64,000 nucleotides of DNA from Magnetospirillum sp. (GCA_024707145.1 JANQAI010000011.1:1054001-1118000), one strand, 5' to 3'; positions 8,014-17,741 are shown, counted from the first letter of the stretch. Numbers and translations: made by a program. Notes: a model not told the origin generated them from the letters alone.

Positions 8014-8061
8014 AGGCGCATTCCGCTGGGGATGCGCCCGGGATCGGCGGAGCGCCTTTTT
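8014..8061 (+). terminator. conditional terminator in the nrtA leader, with competing hairpin
   Basis: AGGCGC..TCCG (8014-8025) pairs with CGGAGCGCCT (8048-8057), followed by TTTTT at 8057-8061. The same 5' strand can instead pair with ATGCGCC (8032-8038), a mutually exclusive hairpin that would disrupt the terminator. This arrangement fits antitermination control by NasT; the competition is my inference from pairing alone. Confidence 0.65.
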
Positions 8062-8106
8062 CGTTTTCACCGCCCGTTGGGGCCAGACCTGAAGAGGGGT
8101 TTGACG

Positions 8107-9387
8107 ATGACCGACACCATCTCCCGCCGCACGCTGCTGAAGGCCTCGGCCACCGCCGCGATCGTGTCCGCCGCCCGTGCCACCCTGCCCGGCGGTGCCC
8201 ATGCCGCCACCGGCGACGCCCCCGAGGTCAAGGGCGCCACCTTCGGCTTCATCGCGCTGACCGATGCCGCGCCGCTGATCATCGCCAAGGAGAAGGGCCT
8301 GTTCGCCAAATACGGCCTGACCGAGGTCAACGTGGTCAAGCAGGCCAGTTGGGGCACCACCCGCGACAACCTGGAACTGGGCTCGGCCGGCGGCGGCATC
8401 GATGGCGCCCACATCCTGAGCCCCATGCCCTACCTGATGGCCTCGGGCCGCATCACCAAGAACAACGCCAAGGTGGGCATGAGCATCCTGGCCCGCCTGA
8501 ACGTCAACGGTCAGGCCATCTCGGTATCCAACGCCTACAAGGATCTCGGGATCGCCAGCGACGCCAAGGGCCTGGGCGCCGCCCTCGCCAAGGCCAAGGC
8601 CACCGGCAAGGAGATCAAGGTGGCCATGACCTTCCCCGGCGGCACCCACGACATGTGGCTGCGCTACTGGCTGGCGGCCAACGGCATCGACCCGGACAAG
8701 GACGTCAGCACCATCGTGGTGCCGCCGCCCCAGATGGTCGCCAACATGAAGGTGGACACCATGGAGGCCTTCTGCGTGGGCGAGCCGTGGAATGCCCAGC
8801 TGGTGCACCAGAAACTGGGCTTCACCGCCATGACCACCGGCGAGCTGTGGCTGAACCACCCCGAGAAGTCGCTCGCCATGCGCGCCGACTGGATCGAGAA
8901 GAACCCCAAGGCGGCCAAGGCGGTGACCATGGCCGTCATGGAGGCCCAGGCCTGGTGCGACGCCAACCTGGCCGAGATGTGCCAGATCATCGCCGGGCGC
9001 GAATACCTGAAGGTGCCGGTGGAGGACATCGCCCAGCGCTCGCTCGGCACCATCGATTACGGCGACGGCCGCAAGGTGGAGCGCGCGCCCTTCGGCATGA
9101 AGTTCTGGCAGGACCACGCCTCCTATCCCTTCCAGAGCCACGATCTGTGGTTCCTGACCGAGAATCAGCGCTGGGGCTACCAGCCCATGGACCTGGACGC
9201 CAAGGCGCTGATCAAGGTGGTCAACCGTGAGGACATCTGGCGCGAGGCCGCCAAGGGCCTCGGCATCGCCAATGTCCCCGCCTCGCCCTCGCGCGGGCCC
9301 GAAAAGTTCTTCGACGGCAAGGTCTTCGATCCCGCCAATCCGGCGGCGTACCTGAAAAGCCAGACCATCAAGCGCGCCATCGTGTGA
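8107..9387 (+). CDS. nrtA: nitrate ABC transporter periplasmic binding protein NrtA (Tat-exported)
   Basis: The 426-residue protein starts at ATG 8107; the open frame upstream lies in the RNA leader. Its N-terminus holds a twin-arginine signal (ISRRTLLKASATAAIVSAARA). The mature part begins GATFGFIALTDAAPLIIAKE, the typical start of the NrtA/CmpA/NasF nitrate-binding family, and includes the long conserved regions PPPQMVANM and VGEPWNAQL seen in that family. It captures nitrate or nitrite in the periplasm and passes it to the NrtB permease. The following genes are spaced by a few bases or overlap, forming one operon through nasA. Confidence 0.93.
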   Translation: MTDTISRRTLLKASATAAIVSAARATLPGGAHAATGDAPEVKGATFGFIALTDAAPLIIAKEKGLFAKYGLTEVNVVKQASWGTTRDNLELGSAGGGIDGAHILSPMPYLMASGRITKNNAKVGMSILARLNVNGQAISVSNAYKDLGIASDAKGLGAALAKAKATGKEIKVAMTFPGGTHDMWLRYWLAANGIDPDKDVSTIVVPPPQMVANMKVDTMEAFCVGEPWNAQLVHQKLGFTAMTTGELWLNHPEKSLAMRADWIEKNPKAAKAVTMAVMEAQAWCDANLAEMCQIIAGREYLKVPVEDIAQRSLGTIDYGDGRKVERAPFGMKFWQDHASYPFQSHDLWFLTENQRWGYQPMDLDAKALIKVVNREDIWREAAKGLGIANVPASPSRGPEKFFDGKVFDPANPAAYLKSQTIKRAIV

Positions 9388-9398
9388 CGGAGGACATC

Positions 9399-10262
9399 AT
9401 GACCCTGGTGAGCAAAGTGACCGGCACCGTGGCCGCCCCGCAATCCGAGGCAGCCAAGCCCCTGCCCGCCCCCCGTCCCGGCGTCGTCGGCGAGAAGGCG
9501 CGCGAGGTTCTGTCCAACTTCCTGCCGCCGTTCCTGGGCCTGGCCCTGCTGCTGGGCCTGTGGGAAATGGCCTGCGCCCAGCCCGGCGCCATGCTGCCCG
9601 GCCCGTCCAAGGTGCTGGCCGACACCTGGGAACTGATCGCCAATCCGTTCTTCGACCATGGCGGCACCGACAAGGGCCTGTTCTGGCACTTGGCCGCCAG
9701 CCTGAAACGGGTCGCCATGGGATTCGCCCTGTCGGCCGGAATTGGCATCTTCCTGGGGGTCATCATCGGCCAGAGCAAGCTGGCCTTCCGGGCGCTCGAC
9801 CCCATCTTCCAGGTGCTGCGCACCGTGCCGCCGCTGGCCTGGCTGCCCATCTCGCTGGCCGCCTTCAAGGCCGCCGATCCCTCGGCCATCTTCGTGATCT
9901 TCATCACCTCGGTGTGGCCCATCATCCTCAACACCGCCGTGGGCGTGCGCAACATTCCGCAGGATTACCGCAACGTGGCCGCGGTGCTGCGGCTGTCGCC
10001 CATCGAGTACTTCGCCAAGATCGTCATGCCGGCATCCGTGCCCTACATCTTCACCGGCCTGAAGATCGGCATCGGCCTGTCCTGGCTGGCCATCGTCGCC
10101 GCCGAGATGCTGATCGGCGGCGTCGGCATCGGCTTCTTCATTTGGGACGCCTGGAACAGCTCGCTGATGAGCGAGATCATTCTGGCCCTGGTCTATGTGG
10201 GCCTGGTCGGCTTCATGCTGGACCGCCTGATCACCCTCATCGGCAAGAAGGTGGCGGGATGA
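9399..10262 (+). CDS. nrtB: nitrate ABC transporter permease NrtB
   Basis: A 287-residue inner-membrane permease. ATG 9399 is preferred over the upstream GTG because GACGGAGGA precedes it. It has about six membrane segments and the cytoplasmic EAA-like loop that contacts the ATPase (around RNIPQDYRNVAAVLRLSP). The sequence LRTVPPLAWLPISLAAFK is characteristic of nitrate/taurine-type permeases. It ends with an ATGA-type overlap with the nasS-like gene, so translation is coupled. Confidence 0.93.
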   Translation: MTLVSKVTGTVAAPQSEAAKPLPAPRPGVVGEKAREVLSNFLPPFLGLALLLGLWEMACAQPGAMLPGPSKVLADTWELIANPFFDHGGTDKGLFWHLAASLKRVAMGFALSAGIGIFLGVIIGQSKLAFRALDPIFQVLRTVPPLAWLPISLAAFKAADPSAIFVIFITSVWPIILNTAVGVRNIPQDYRNVAAVLRLSPIEYFAKIVMPASVPYIFTGLKIGIGLSWLAIVAAEMLIGGVGIGFFIWDAWNSSLMSEIILALVYVGLVGFMLDRLITLIGKKVAG

Positions 10263-11449
10263 CGGCCATGGAAAAGACCCGCCTCAAGCTGGGCATCGTC
10301 CCGCTGACCGACTGCGCCCCCATCGTGGCGGCCAAGGAGCGCGGCTTCTTCGCCGAACAGGGCCTGGAGGTGGAGATCAGCCGCGAGCCATCCTGGGCCA
10401 ACATCCGCGACAAGGTGGCGGTAGGCGCGCTGGACGGCGCCCAGATGCTGGCGACCATGCCGCTGTCGCTCACCCTGGGGCTGGGCGCCCTGCGCGAGCC
10501 CACCCTGGCGGTGATGGCGCTGAATCTCGGCGGCAACACCATCACCCTGTCCGAGGCCCTGTGCCGCCGCATGGAGGCGAAGGGCGGGCTGACGCCCAGG
10601 GCGCTCAAGCTGGTGCTGATCGAGGACAAGGCGGCCGGGGCCGAGCCCGCCACCTTCGCCATGGTCTATCCGGTCTCTACCCATCACCTGGAGCTGCGGG
10701 CGTGGCTGGCCTCGGGCGGCATCGACCCCGACCGCGACGTGCGCCTGACCGTGGTGCCGCCGCCCCAAATGGTGGCCCATCTGTCGGCCGGTAACATTGC
10801 CGGTTTCTGCGTGGGGGAGCCCTGGGGCAGTCTGGCCGCCGAAATGAGGCTGGGCCGCGTCGCCGCCACCAGCAATGACATCTTCTCGGGTCGCATCGAG
10901 AAGGTGCTCGGCGTTACCCGCGCCTTCACCGACGCCAACCCGGATACCGTCATCGCCCTGGTCAAGGCGCTCGTCCTGGCCGCCCGCTGGTGCGACGCCA
11001 ACCGCGCCGAGACCGCCGCCCTCATCGCCCAGCCGGCTTACGTCAATGTACCGGTTGACGTGGCGCGGCGGGCGCTGGAGGCCCAGGGTTTCATCACCTT
11101 CCACGCCCATACCGCCAACTTCCCGTGGCGCAGCCAGGCCATCTGGCTGCTGCGCGAGATGCGGCGCTGGGGCCAAGTCGGCGAGGTGGATGAACGCCGC
11201 CTGGCCGAGGAGGTCTACCGCCCCGACCTCTATCGCCTGGCCGCCCTGGAACTGGGCCTGCCGGTGCCGCTGACCGACCACAAGACCGAAGGCCGCCACG
11301 CCGCCCCCTGGGTGCTGGACAAGGCCACCTCTCCCATCCTCATGGGCCCCGATCTGCTGCTGGACGGCGCCGTCTTCGACCCGGCCGCCCTCCCCGATCA
11401 GCCCGTTTCCCTGCCCCCCGATTCCCTGGCCAAGGAGATCACGCCATGA
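10259..11449 (+). CDS. nasS: NasS-like cytoplasmic nitrate-binding protein
   Basis: This 396-residue protein is homologous to NrtA through its whole length (LGIVPLTDCAPIVAAKERGFF, PPPQMVAHLSAGN, FCVGEPWG) but has no signal peptide, so it should stay in the cytoplasm. That is the hallmark of NasS, which binds NasT and releases it when nitrate or nitrite is present. Its position between permease and ATPase is unusual, because nasS normally sits beside nasT. An alternative is a detached equivalent of the regulatory NrtA-like domain fused to NrtC in cyanobacteria. The start overlaps the nrtB stop; ATG 10268 is also possible. Confidence 0.8.
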   Translation: MTAMEKTRLKLGIVPLTDCAPIVAAKERGFFAEQGLEVEISREPSWANIRDKVAVGALDGAQMLATMPLSLTLGLGALREPTLAVMALNLGGNTITLSEALCRRMEAKGGLTPRALKLVLIEDKAAGAEPATFAMVYPVSTHHLELRAWLASGGIDPDRDVRLTVVPPPQMVAHLSAGNIAGFCVGEPWGSLAAEMRLGRVAATSNDIFSGRIEKVLGVTRAFTDANPDTVIALVKALVLAARWCDANRAETAALIAQPAYVNVPVDVARRALEAQGFITFHAHTANFPWRSQAIWLLREMRRWGQVGEVDERRLAEEVYRPDLYRLAALELGLPVPLTDHKTEGRHAAPWVLDKATSPILMGPDLLLDGAVFDPAALPDQPVSLPPDSLAKEITP

Positions 11450-12240
11450 GCGCCTATCTTTCCATCGAGGACGTCGGCATCACCTTCCAGACCGACAAGG
11501 GCAGCTTCCGTGCGCTGGACGGCGTGACGCTGAAGGTCGACAAGGGCGAGTTCATCTCCATCATCGGCCATTCCGGCTGTGGCAAGTCCACCATCCTGAA
11601 CATCGTCGCCGGCCTGCTGCAGGCCACCGAGGGCGGCGTTCTGCTGGAGGACCGCGAGGTCGACAGCCCCGGCCCCGACCGTGCCGTGGTGTTCCAGAAC
11701 CATTCCCTGCTGCCCTGGCTGACCGTCTACGACAATGTGCGGCTGGCGGTGGACAAGGTGTCCAAGGGCGCCAAGAACAAAAAGGAACGCCACGACTGGA
11801 CCATGCACAATCTGGCCCTGGTGCGCATGGACCACGCCAAGGACAAGAAGCCGGGCGAAATCTCGGGCGGCATGAAGCAGCGCGTCGGCATCGCCCGTGC
11901 GCTGGCCATGGAGCCCAAGGTGCTGCTGCTGGACGAACCCTTCGGCGCGCTGGACGCGCTGACCCGCGGCCACCTGCAGGACAGCCTGATGGAAATCCAC
12001 GCCCGCCTGGGCAACACGGTGATGATGATCACCCACGACGTGGACGAGGCGGTGTTGCTGTCCGATCGCATCGTCATGATGAACAACGGCCCCGCCGCCA
12101 CCATCGGCCAGGTGCTCAAGGTGGAGCTGCCGCGCCCGCGCCATCGTCTGGAACTGGCCGACGACCCCACCTACACCCATTGCCGCGCCGAGGTCCTGCG
12201 CTTCCTGCACGGCAACACACCCCATTCGGCCGCCGCCTGA
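11446..12240 (+). CDS. nrtC: nitrate ABC transporter ATP-binding protein
   Basis: A 264-residue ABC ATPase with Walker A GHSGCGKST (about 41-49), the ABC signature ISGGMKQR, Walker B VLLLDEPFGALD and the switch His in MMITHD. Q-loop context FQNHSLLPWLTV is typical of the nitrate/taurine branch. It energises NrtB. The start codon overlaps the nasS stop by four bases. It lacks the C-terminal NrtA-like domain of cyanobacterial NrtC, that function possibly being supplied by the separate NasS-like protein. Confidence 0.93.
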   Translation: MSAYLSIEDVGITFQTDKGSFRALDGVTLKVDKGEFISIIGHSGCGKSTILNIVAGLLQATEGGVLLEDREVDSPGPDRAVVFQNHSLLPWLTVYDNVRLAVDKVSKGAKNKKERHDWTMHNLALVRMDHAKDKKPGEISGGMKQRVGIARALAMEPKVLLLDEPFGALDALTRGHLQDSLMEIHARLGNTVMMITHDVDEAVLLSDRIVMMNNGPAATIGQVLKVELPRPRHRLELADDPTYTHCRAEVLRFLHGNTPHSAAA

Positions 12241-12256
12241 CCAAGGAGCTTCGTCC

Positions 12257-14707
12257 ATGAACGCCATCCCCCGTCAGCGCCTGGTGGTCATCGGCAACGG
12301 CATGGCCGGCATGCGCACCGTCGAGGAACTGCTGGCCCGCGCCCCGGTACGCTACGACATTACCGTCTTCGGCGCCGAGCCCCACCCCAACTACAACCGC
12401 ATCATGCTGTCGTCGGTGCTGGCCGGCGAAAAGCGGATCGACGACATCGTCATCAACACCCGGGATTGGTACGCCGACAACGGCATCACCCTGTTCACCG
12501 GCGATCCGGTGCTGTCCATCGACCGCGCCGGCAAGACCGTCACCGCCACCTCGGGCCGGGTGGTGACCTATGACAAGCTGCTCATCAGCACCGGCTCCAA
12601 GCCGCTGATGCCGCCCCTGCCCGGCCTGACCCTGCCCGGCGTGGTCGCCTTCCGCGACATCGCCGACGTGGACGCCATGATGAAGGCGGCGGAGAACAAG
12701 CAGCGCGCCGTAGTTATCGGCGGCGGCCTGTTGGGCCTGGAAGCGGCCTGGGGCCTGAAGCGCCAGGGCATGCCCGTCGCCCTGGTGCACCTGATGCCCA
12801 CGCTGATGGAGCGCCAGTTGGACGTGGAGGCGGGAGGGCTGCTCCAACGCGACCTGACCGAGCGCGGCCTGCACTTCTTTACCTCGGGCCAGACCGAGGC
12901 CGTCCTGGGCACGGACCGCGCCGAGGGACTGAGACTTGCCGACGGCCGGGAAATCCCCGCCGACTTGGTGGTGGTCGCCATCGGCATCCGCCCCAACGTG
13001 GACCTGGCCAAGGCGGCCGGCCTGGATGTCAACCGCGGCATCCGCGTGGGCGACGACATGGCGACCAGCGACCCCGACATCTATTCGGTGGGCGAATGCG
13101 TCGAGCACAACGGCCAGGTCTTCGGCCTGGTGGCACCCCTGTGGGAGCAGGCCAAGGTGTGCGCCGCCCGGCTGGCCGGCGACAGCGTGGCCGCCTACGC
13201 CACGCCGCCCTTGTCCACCCGGCTCAAGATCACCGGCATCGACGTGTTCTCGGCGGGCCAACTGGCGGCGGCCGACGAGGCCGATGCCGAGATCGTGTTC
13301 CGCGACGTGGCCAAGGGCATCTACAAGAAGCTGGTCGTCCGCGACGACAGGATCGTCGGCACCGTGCTTTACGGCGACGTGGCCGATGGCGGCTGGTATT
13401 TCGACCTGATGCGTCAGGGCAAGGACGTGGCCGACATGCGCGACCGCATGATCCTGGGCCGCGCCTTCGCCGATACCTGCTGCGGCGGGAGTAAGGGCGG
13501 CATGGACGTGGCCGCCATGGCCGACGATTCCCAGGTCTGCGGCTGCAATGGCGTGTCCAAGGGCGCCATCGTCGCCGCCATCAAGGGCAAGAACCTGACC
13601 ACCCTGGACGAGGTGCGCGCCCACACCAAGGCCAGCGCCTCGTGCGGCCAATGCACCGGCGTGGTGCAGGCCATCTTGGCCCACGTCACCGGCGCCGATG
13701 CCGCCGCGCCGGAAGCCCTGTGCAAATGCACCGAACACGGCCACGACGCCGTGCGCAAGGCCATCGTCGAAAAGGGCCTGAAGACCCAGGACGCCGTGCG
13801 CCGGGCGCTCGGCTGGGCCAGCGCCGACGGCTGCGCCAAATGCCGGCCGGCGCTGAACTACTACCTGCTGTGCGCCTGGCCCGGCGAGTACGTGGACGAT
13901 TACCGCTCACGCTTCATCAACGAGCGCGTCCACGCCAACATCCAGAAGGACGGCACCTATTCGGTGGTGCCGCGCATGTGGGGCGGCGTCACCACCGCCG
14001 CCGAGCTGCGCGCCATCGCCGATGTGGTGGACAAGTTCGCCATCCCCACCGTCAAGGTCACCGGCGGTCAGCGCATCGACCTGCTGGGGGTGAGGAAGGA
14101 AGACCTGCCGGCGGTGTGGGGCGACCTCAACAAGGCCGGCATGGTGTCGGGCCACGCCTATGCCAAGGGCCTGCGCACGGTGAAGACCTGCGTGGGGTCG
14201 GAATGGTGCCGCTTCGGCACCCAGGATTCCACCGGTCTGGGCATCAAGCTGGAACGGCTGATGTGGGGCGCCTGGACCCCGCACAAGGTCAAGCTGGCGG
14301 TATCCGGCTGCCCGCGCAACTGCGCCGAGGCCACCATCAAGGACATCGGCATCATCTGCGTGGAGGCCGGCTACGACATCGTCATCGGCGGCAATGGCGG
14401 CATCGAGCTGCGCGGCACCGACGCCCTGACCCGCGTCGCCAGCGAGGATGAGGTGCTGGAATATTCCGCCGCCTTCCTGCAGCTCTACCGCGAGGAAGGG
14501 CGCTACCTGGAGCGCACCGCCCCCTACGTGGAGCGGGTCGGGCTGGCCCACGTCAAGGCCCGCATCCTCGACGACGCGGCCGGGCGCAAGGCGCTGTACG
14601 CCCGCTTCCTGCACGCCCAGAGCTACGCGCAGATCGACCCCTGGGCGGAACGCGCCGGGGACGGCGTCGACGCCCACGAATTCCAACCCCTGGCCGTGGT
14701 GGAGTGA
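12257..14707 (+). CDS. nirB: assimilatory nitrite reductase [NAD(P)H] large subunit NirB
   Basis: An 816-residue flavo-sirohaem enzyme reducing nitrite to ammonium in the cytoplasm. Domains in order: FAD/NAD(P)-binding pyridine nucleotide oxidoreductase (GNGMAGMRT at the start, a second nucleotide fold VVIGGGLLGLEAAW), BFD-like 2Fe-2S domain (CGCNGVSKG... SCGQCTG), a further Cys-rich segment, ferredoxin-like half-domains and the sirohaem/4Fe-4S site (TCVGSEWCRFG... SGCPRNCAEA). All four sirohaem-cluster cysteines are present. AAGGAGC precedes ATG 12257. It is co-transcribed with nirD and nasA. Confidence 0.97.
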   Translation: MNAIPRQRLVVIGNGMAGMRTVEELLARAPVRYDITVFGAEPHPNYNRIMLSSVLAGEKRIDDIVINTRDWYADNGITLFTGDPVLSIDRAGKTVTATSGRVVTYDKLLISTGSKPLMPPLPGLTLPGVVAFRDIADVDAMMKAAENKQRAVVIGGGLLGLEAAWGLKRQGMPVALVHLMPTLMERQLDVEAGGLLQRDLTERGLHFFTSGQTEAVLGTDRAEGLRLADGREIPADLVVVAIGIRPNVDLAKAAGLDVNRGIRVGDDMATSDPDIYSVGECVEHNGQVFGLVAPLWEQAKVCAARLAGDSVAAYATPPLSTRLKITGIDVFSAGQLAAADEADAEIVFRDVAKGIYKKLVVRDDRIVGTVLYGDVADGGWYFDLMRQGKDVADMRDRMILGRAFADTCCGGSKGGMDVAAMADDSQVCGCNGVSKGAIVAAIKGKNLTTLDEVRAHTKASASCGQCTGVVQAILAHVTGADAAAPEALCKCTEHGHDAVRKAIVEKGLKTQDAVRRALGWASADGCAKCRPALNYYLLCAWPGEYVDDYRSRFINERVHANIQKDGTYSVVPRMWGGVTTAAELRAIADVVDKFAIPTVKVTGGQRIDLLGVRKEDLPAVWGDLNKAGMVSGHAYAKGLRTVKTCVGSEWCRFGTQDSTGLGIKLERLMWGAWTPHKVKLAVSGCPRNCAEATIKDIGIICVEAGYDIVIGGNGGIELRGTDALTRVASEDEVLEYSAAFLQLYREEGRYLERTAPYVERVGLAHVKARILDDAAGRKALYARFLHAQSYAQIDPWAERAGDGVDAHEFQPLAVVE

Positions 14708-14712
14708 CGCCC

Positions 14713-15045
14713 ATGGACTGGACTGCCATCGGAACCCTCGACGACATCCCGCGCCTGGGCGCCCGCACGGTGGAAACGCCGCAGGGCCAGGTGGCGGTGT
14801 TCCGCACCAGCGAGGACGAGGTGTTCGCGCTGATCAACAAATGCCCGCACCGGGGCGGCCCGCTGTCGGAAGGCATCGTCTCGGGCCGCAAGGTGGCCTG
14901 CCCACTGCACAACTGGGTCATCGACCTGAATACCGGCGAGGCGGTGGCGCCCGACGAGGGCTGCACCACCAGCGTGCCGGTGCGCGTGGAGGGCGGCCGC
15001 CTCTTCCTCGGTCTGGCCTCGGCGAAGAAGGTGGCCCATGGCTGA
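14713..15045 (+). CDS. nirD: nitrite reductase small subunit NirD (Rieske-type with ligands retained)
   Basis: A 110-residue Rieske-fold protein. Unlike E. coli NirD, which has lost the cluster ligands, this one keeps them: CPH (Cys44, His46) and CPLH (Cys63, His66), so it should carry a 2Fe-2S cluster and pass electrons within the NirBD complex. I chose ATG 14713 because a GGAG site lies upstream; GTG 14704 is an alternative. Its stop overlaps the ATG of nasA (15038), the usual translational coupling. Confidence 0.93.
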   Translation: MDWTAIGTLDDIPRLGARTVETPQGQVAVFRTSEDEVFALINKCPHRGGPLSEGIVSGRKVACPLHNWVIDLNTGEAVAPDEGCTTSVPVRVEGGRLFLGLASAKKVAHG

Positions 15046-17741
15046 CACCCCCACCCCGGCCCTCCCCCAGTCGAGCTGGGGGAGGGAGAATTCCCTTTCC
15101 CCCCTCCCCTGGCGCAGCCGGGGGAGGGTCGGGGTGGGGGCAATCGGTCAGGACCACCTGCCCCTATTGCGGCACCGGCTGCGGCGTCATCGCCGAGCCG
15201 GGGCCCGAGGGCTGGAGCGTGCGGGGCGATCCCGACCATCCGGCCAATCACGGCCGGCTGTGCTCCAAGGGGACCGCCCTGGCGGAGACCCTGGGCCTGG
15301 AAACCCGCCTGCTGGCCCCGATGGTGGACGGCCGCCGGGTGGACTGGCCGCACGCCATCGCCGAGGTGGCCGGCCGCATCCGCTCGGTCATCGACCTGCA
15401 CGGTCCCGACGCCTTCGCCTTCTACCTGTCGGGTCAGTTGCTGACCGAGGATTATTACGCCGCCAACAAGCTGGCCAAGGGGTTCCTCGGCACCGCCAAC
15501 GTGGACACCAATTCGCGGCTGTGCATGGCCTCCACCGTGGCCGGCCATCGCCGCGCCTTCGGGTCCGACACCGTGCCGGGGGCTTACGAGGATCTGGAGC
15601 AGGCCGATCTGGTGGTGCTGGTGGGGTCCAACCTGGCCTGGTGCCATCCCGTACTGTTCCAGCGCCTGAAGGCGGCCAAGGTAGCGCGCGGCACCCGCGT
15701 GGTGGTGGTCGATCCCCGGCGCACCGATACCTGCGACATCGCCGACCTGCACCTGCCCCTGGCGCCCGGCTCCGACGTGGCCCTGTTCAATGCCCTGCTG
15801 GCCCATTGCGAAGCGGCGGAGGCACTGGACCACGCCTTCATCACCGGCCATACCAGCAGCTTCGGCGAGGCGCTGGCAGCCGCCCGCGCCACCGATCCCG
15901 CCATCTGCCAATTACCGGCCACCGACCTGTCGTTGTTCTTCCAATGGTTCGCGGCCACCGAGAAGACCGTCACCGTGTTCAGCCAGGGCGTCAACCAGGC
16001 GTCAACCGGCACCGACAAGGTCAATGCCATCATCAACGTCCACCTCGCCACCGGTCGCATCGGCCGGCCGGGCATGGGCCCCTTCTCGGTCACTGGGCAG
16101 CCCAACGCCATGGGCGGGCGCGAGGTGGGCGGGCTGGCCAACCAGCTGGCTGCCCATATGGGGTTCGACGAGGCCAGCATCGCCCGCGTGCGCCGCTTCT
16201 GGAAGGCGCCGCGCATGGCCCGGCGCGAGGGCCTGAAGGCCCTGGACTTGTTCCGCGCCATGGATACGGGCAAGATCAAGGCGGTATGGATCATGGCCAC
16301 CAATCCGGCGGTCAGCTTGCCGGAAACCGACTTGGTACGGCGGGCGCTGGAACGCTGTCCGGTGGTGATCGCGTCCGATTGCGTGGCCGACACCGACACC
16401 ATGCGCCTGGCCCATATCCGCCTGCCCGCCCTGGCCTGGGGCGAGAAGGACGGCACGGTGACCAATTCCGAGCGCACCATTTCCCGCCAGCGCCGCTTCC
16501 TGCCGATGCCGGGCGAGGCCCGCGCCGACTGGTGGCAGGTGGCCCAAGTGGCCCGCGCCCTCGGCCACGGCGCCGCCTTCGCCTGGAACGGCCCGGCCGA
16601 GATATATGCCGAGCACGCCGCCCTGTCCCGCTTCGAGAACGGCGGCAACCGCGATTTCCGGCTGGAAGAGGCGACCGACTACGATGCCCTGGCGCCGTTC
16701 CAGTGGGGCGGCAAACGCTTGTTCGGCGATGGCCGCTTCTTTACCCCCGATGGGCGAGCCCGGCTGGTGGCGGTGCATCACCGCGCCCCGGTGGCCTCGC
16801 CCACATCCCAGTTCCCGTTGCGGCTCAACACCGGCCGCTACCGCGACCAGTGGCACACCATGACCCGCACCGGCCTGTCGCCGCGCCTGTCCGGCCACCG
16901 CCCCGAGCCGCTGCTGGACATGCACCCGCTGGACGCTGCCGCCCAGGGCGTCAAGTCCGGGACCCTGGTGCGCGTCGTCGGGCCGGGCGGCGCGTATATG
17001 GCCCGGTTGTCGCTTACCGAGGACCAGCGCCGCGGCGAAGTCTTCCTGCCCATGCACTGGAACGACCGTTTCGCCACCCAGGCGGTGATCGGTCGCCTGA
17101 TCCCCGGCCATATCGACCCCCATTCGGGCCAGCCCGAATCCAAGCACGCGGTGGTGCGGGTGGAACCGTTCACCCCGGCCTGGGGCGGCCTGCTGGTATG
17201 CGAGCGGCCGCCCGCCCTGCCGGTGCCGTGGTGGGTGAAACGCCAGGCCAAGGGCGCGCGGGTGACCGAACTGGCGGGAGAGAACGCCGACGACCGACAG
17301 GCGCTGGTGGATACCTTGGACAGCGCCTTCGGACCGGGAAAGCTGGAGGTGCAGGACCCGCGCCTGGGCACCGCCCGTTATGCCTGGATGGTGGGCAGCC
17401 GGTTGGTGGCGGTGCTGTTCCTGTCCACCACCCGGCCGGAGACGGCGGCCGACTGGCTGGCCGGCCTGATCGGCCACGAACTGAGCAGCCCGTCGGACCG
17501 CGCCGCCGTGCTGGCCGGACGGCCCGCCAACGGTGCCGCCGATGCCGGCCGGGTAGTGTGCGCCTGCTTCTCGGTGGGCGTCAATACGCTGGTTGACGCC
17601 ATTGCCGCCCGCCGCCTGACCAGTGTGGAAGAGATCGGCCAGGCGTTGCGGGCCGGGACGGGCTGCGGCTCGTGCATTCCCGAACTGAAGGCGCTGCTGG
17701 CCCAGTCACAAGGAAGAATGCTAGCGGCATCAGCCAGTTAA
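15038..17741 (+). CDS. nasA: assimilatory nitrate reductase catalytic subunit NasA, interrupted near its start by a palindromic element
   Basis: NasA reduces nitrate to nitrite using Mo-bis-MGD. The 4Fe-4S site TCPYCGTGCG... LCSKG opens the protein, molybdopterin-binding domains follow, and a C-terminal BFD-like 2Fe-2S domain (VVCACFSVG... GTGCGSCIPEL) closes it, as in Klebsiella NasA. The expected start, ATG GCT GAC at 15038 overlapping the nirD stop, is separated from TCG GTC AGG ACC (15144 onward) by a 97-base palindromic insert, which puts that ATG out of frame. No ATG, GTG or TTG lies in frame near by. If the G5 run at 15136-15140 were G4, the insert would be 96 bases and in frame, giving 900 residues. 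Confidence 0.85.
15047..15143. repeat. 97-base GC-rich palindromic element inside the nasA start region
   Basis: Outer arms CCCCCACCCCGGCCCTCCCC (beginning near 15049) and a right arm ending GGGGTGGGGGC (near 15141) are complementary with one mismatch. Inside are two hairpins, CCCTCCCCCAG/CTGGGGGAGGG with loop TCGAG, and CCCTCCCCTGG/CCGGGGGAGGG with one mismatch. The form is like repetitive extragenic palindromes, but here it lies within a coding region three codons after the start. I see no second copy in this window. Long G and C runs make its exact length uncertain. Confidence 0.75.

Noticed and set aside
7894..9230. 638-residue frame starting with nasT
   Set aside because: After the frameshift it reads nrtA in the wrong frame; composition is Arg/Gly/His shadow.
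12116..13744. 542-residue minus-strand frame opposite nirB
   Set aside because: Antisense of a confidently assigned gene; typical high-GC shadow with no motifs.
14448..15037. Long in-frame extension upstream of nasA giving a 1097-residue frame
   Set aside because: It overlaps nirB and nirD in another frame and resembles shadow sequence.
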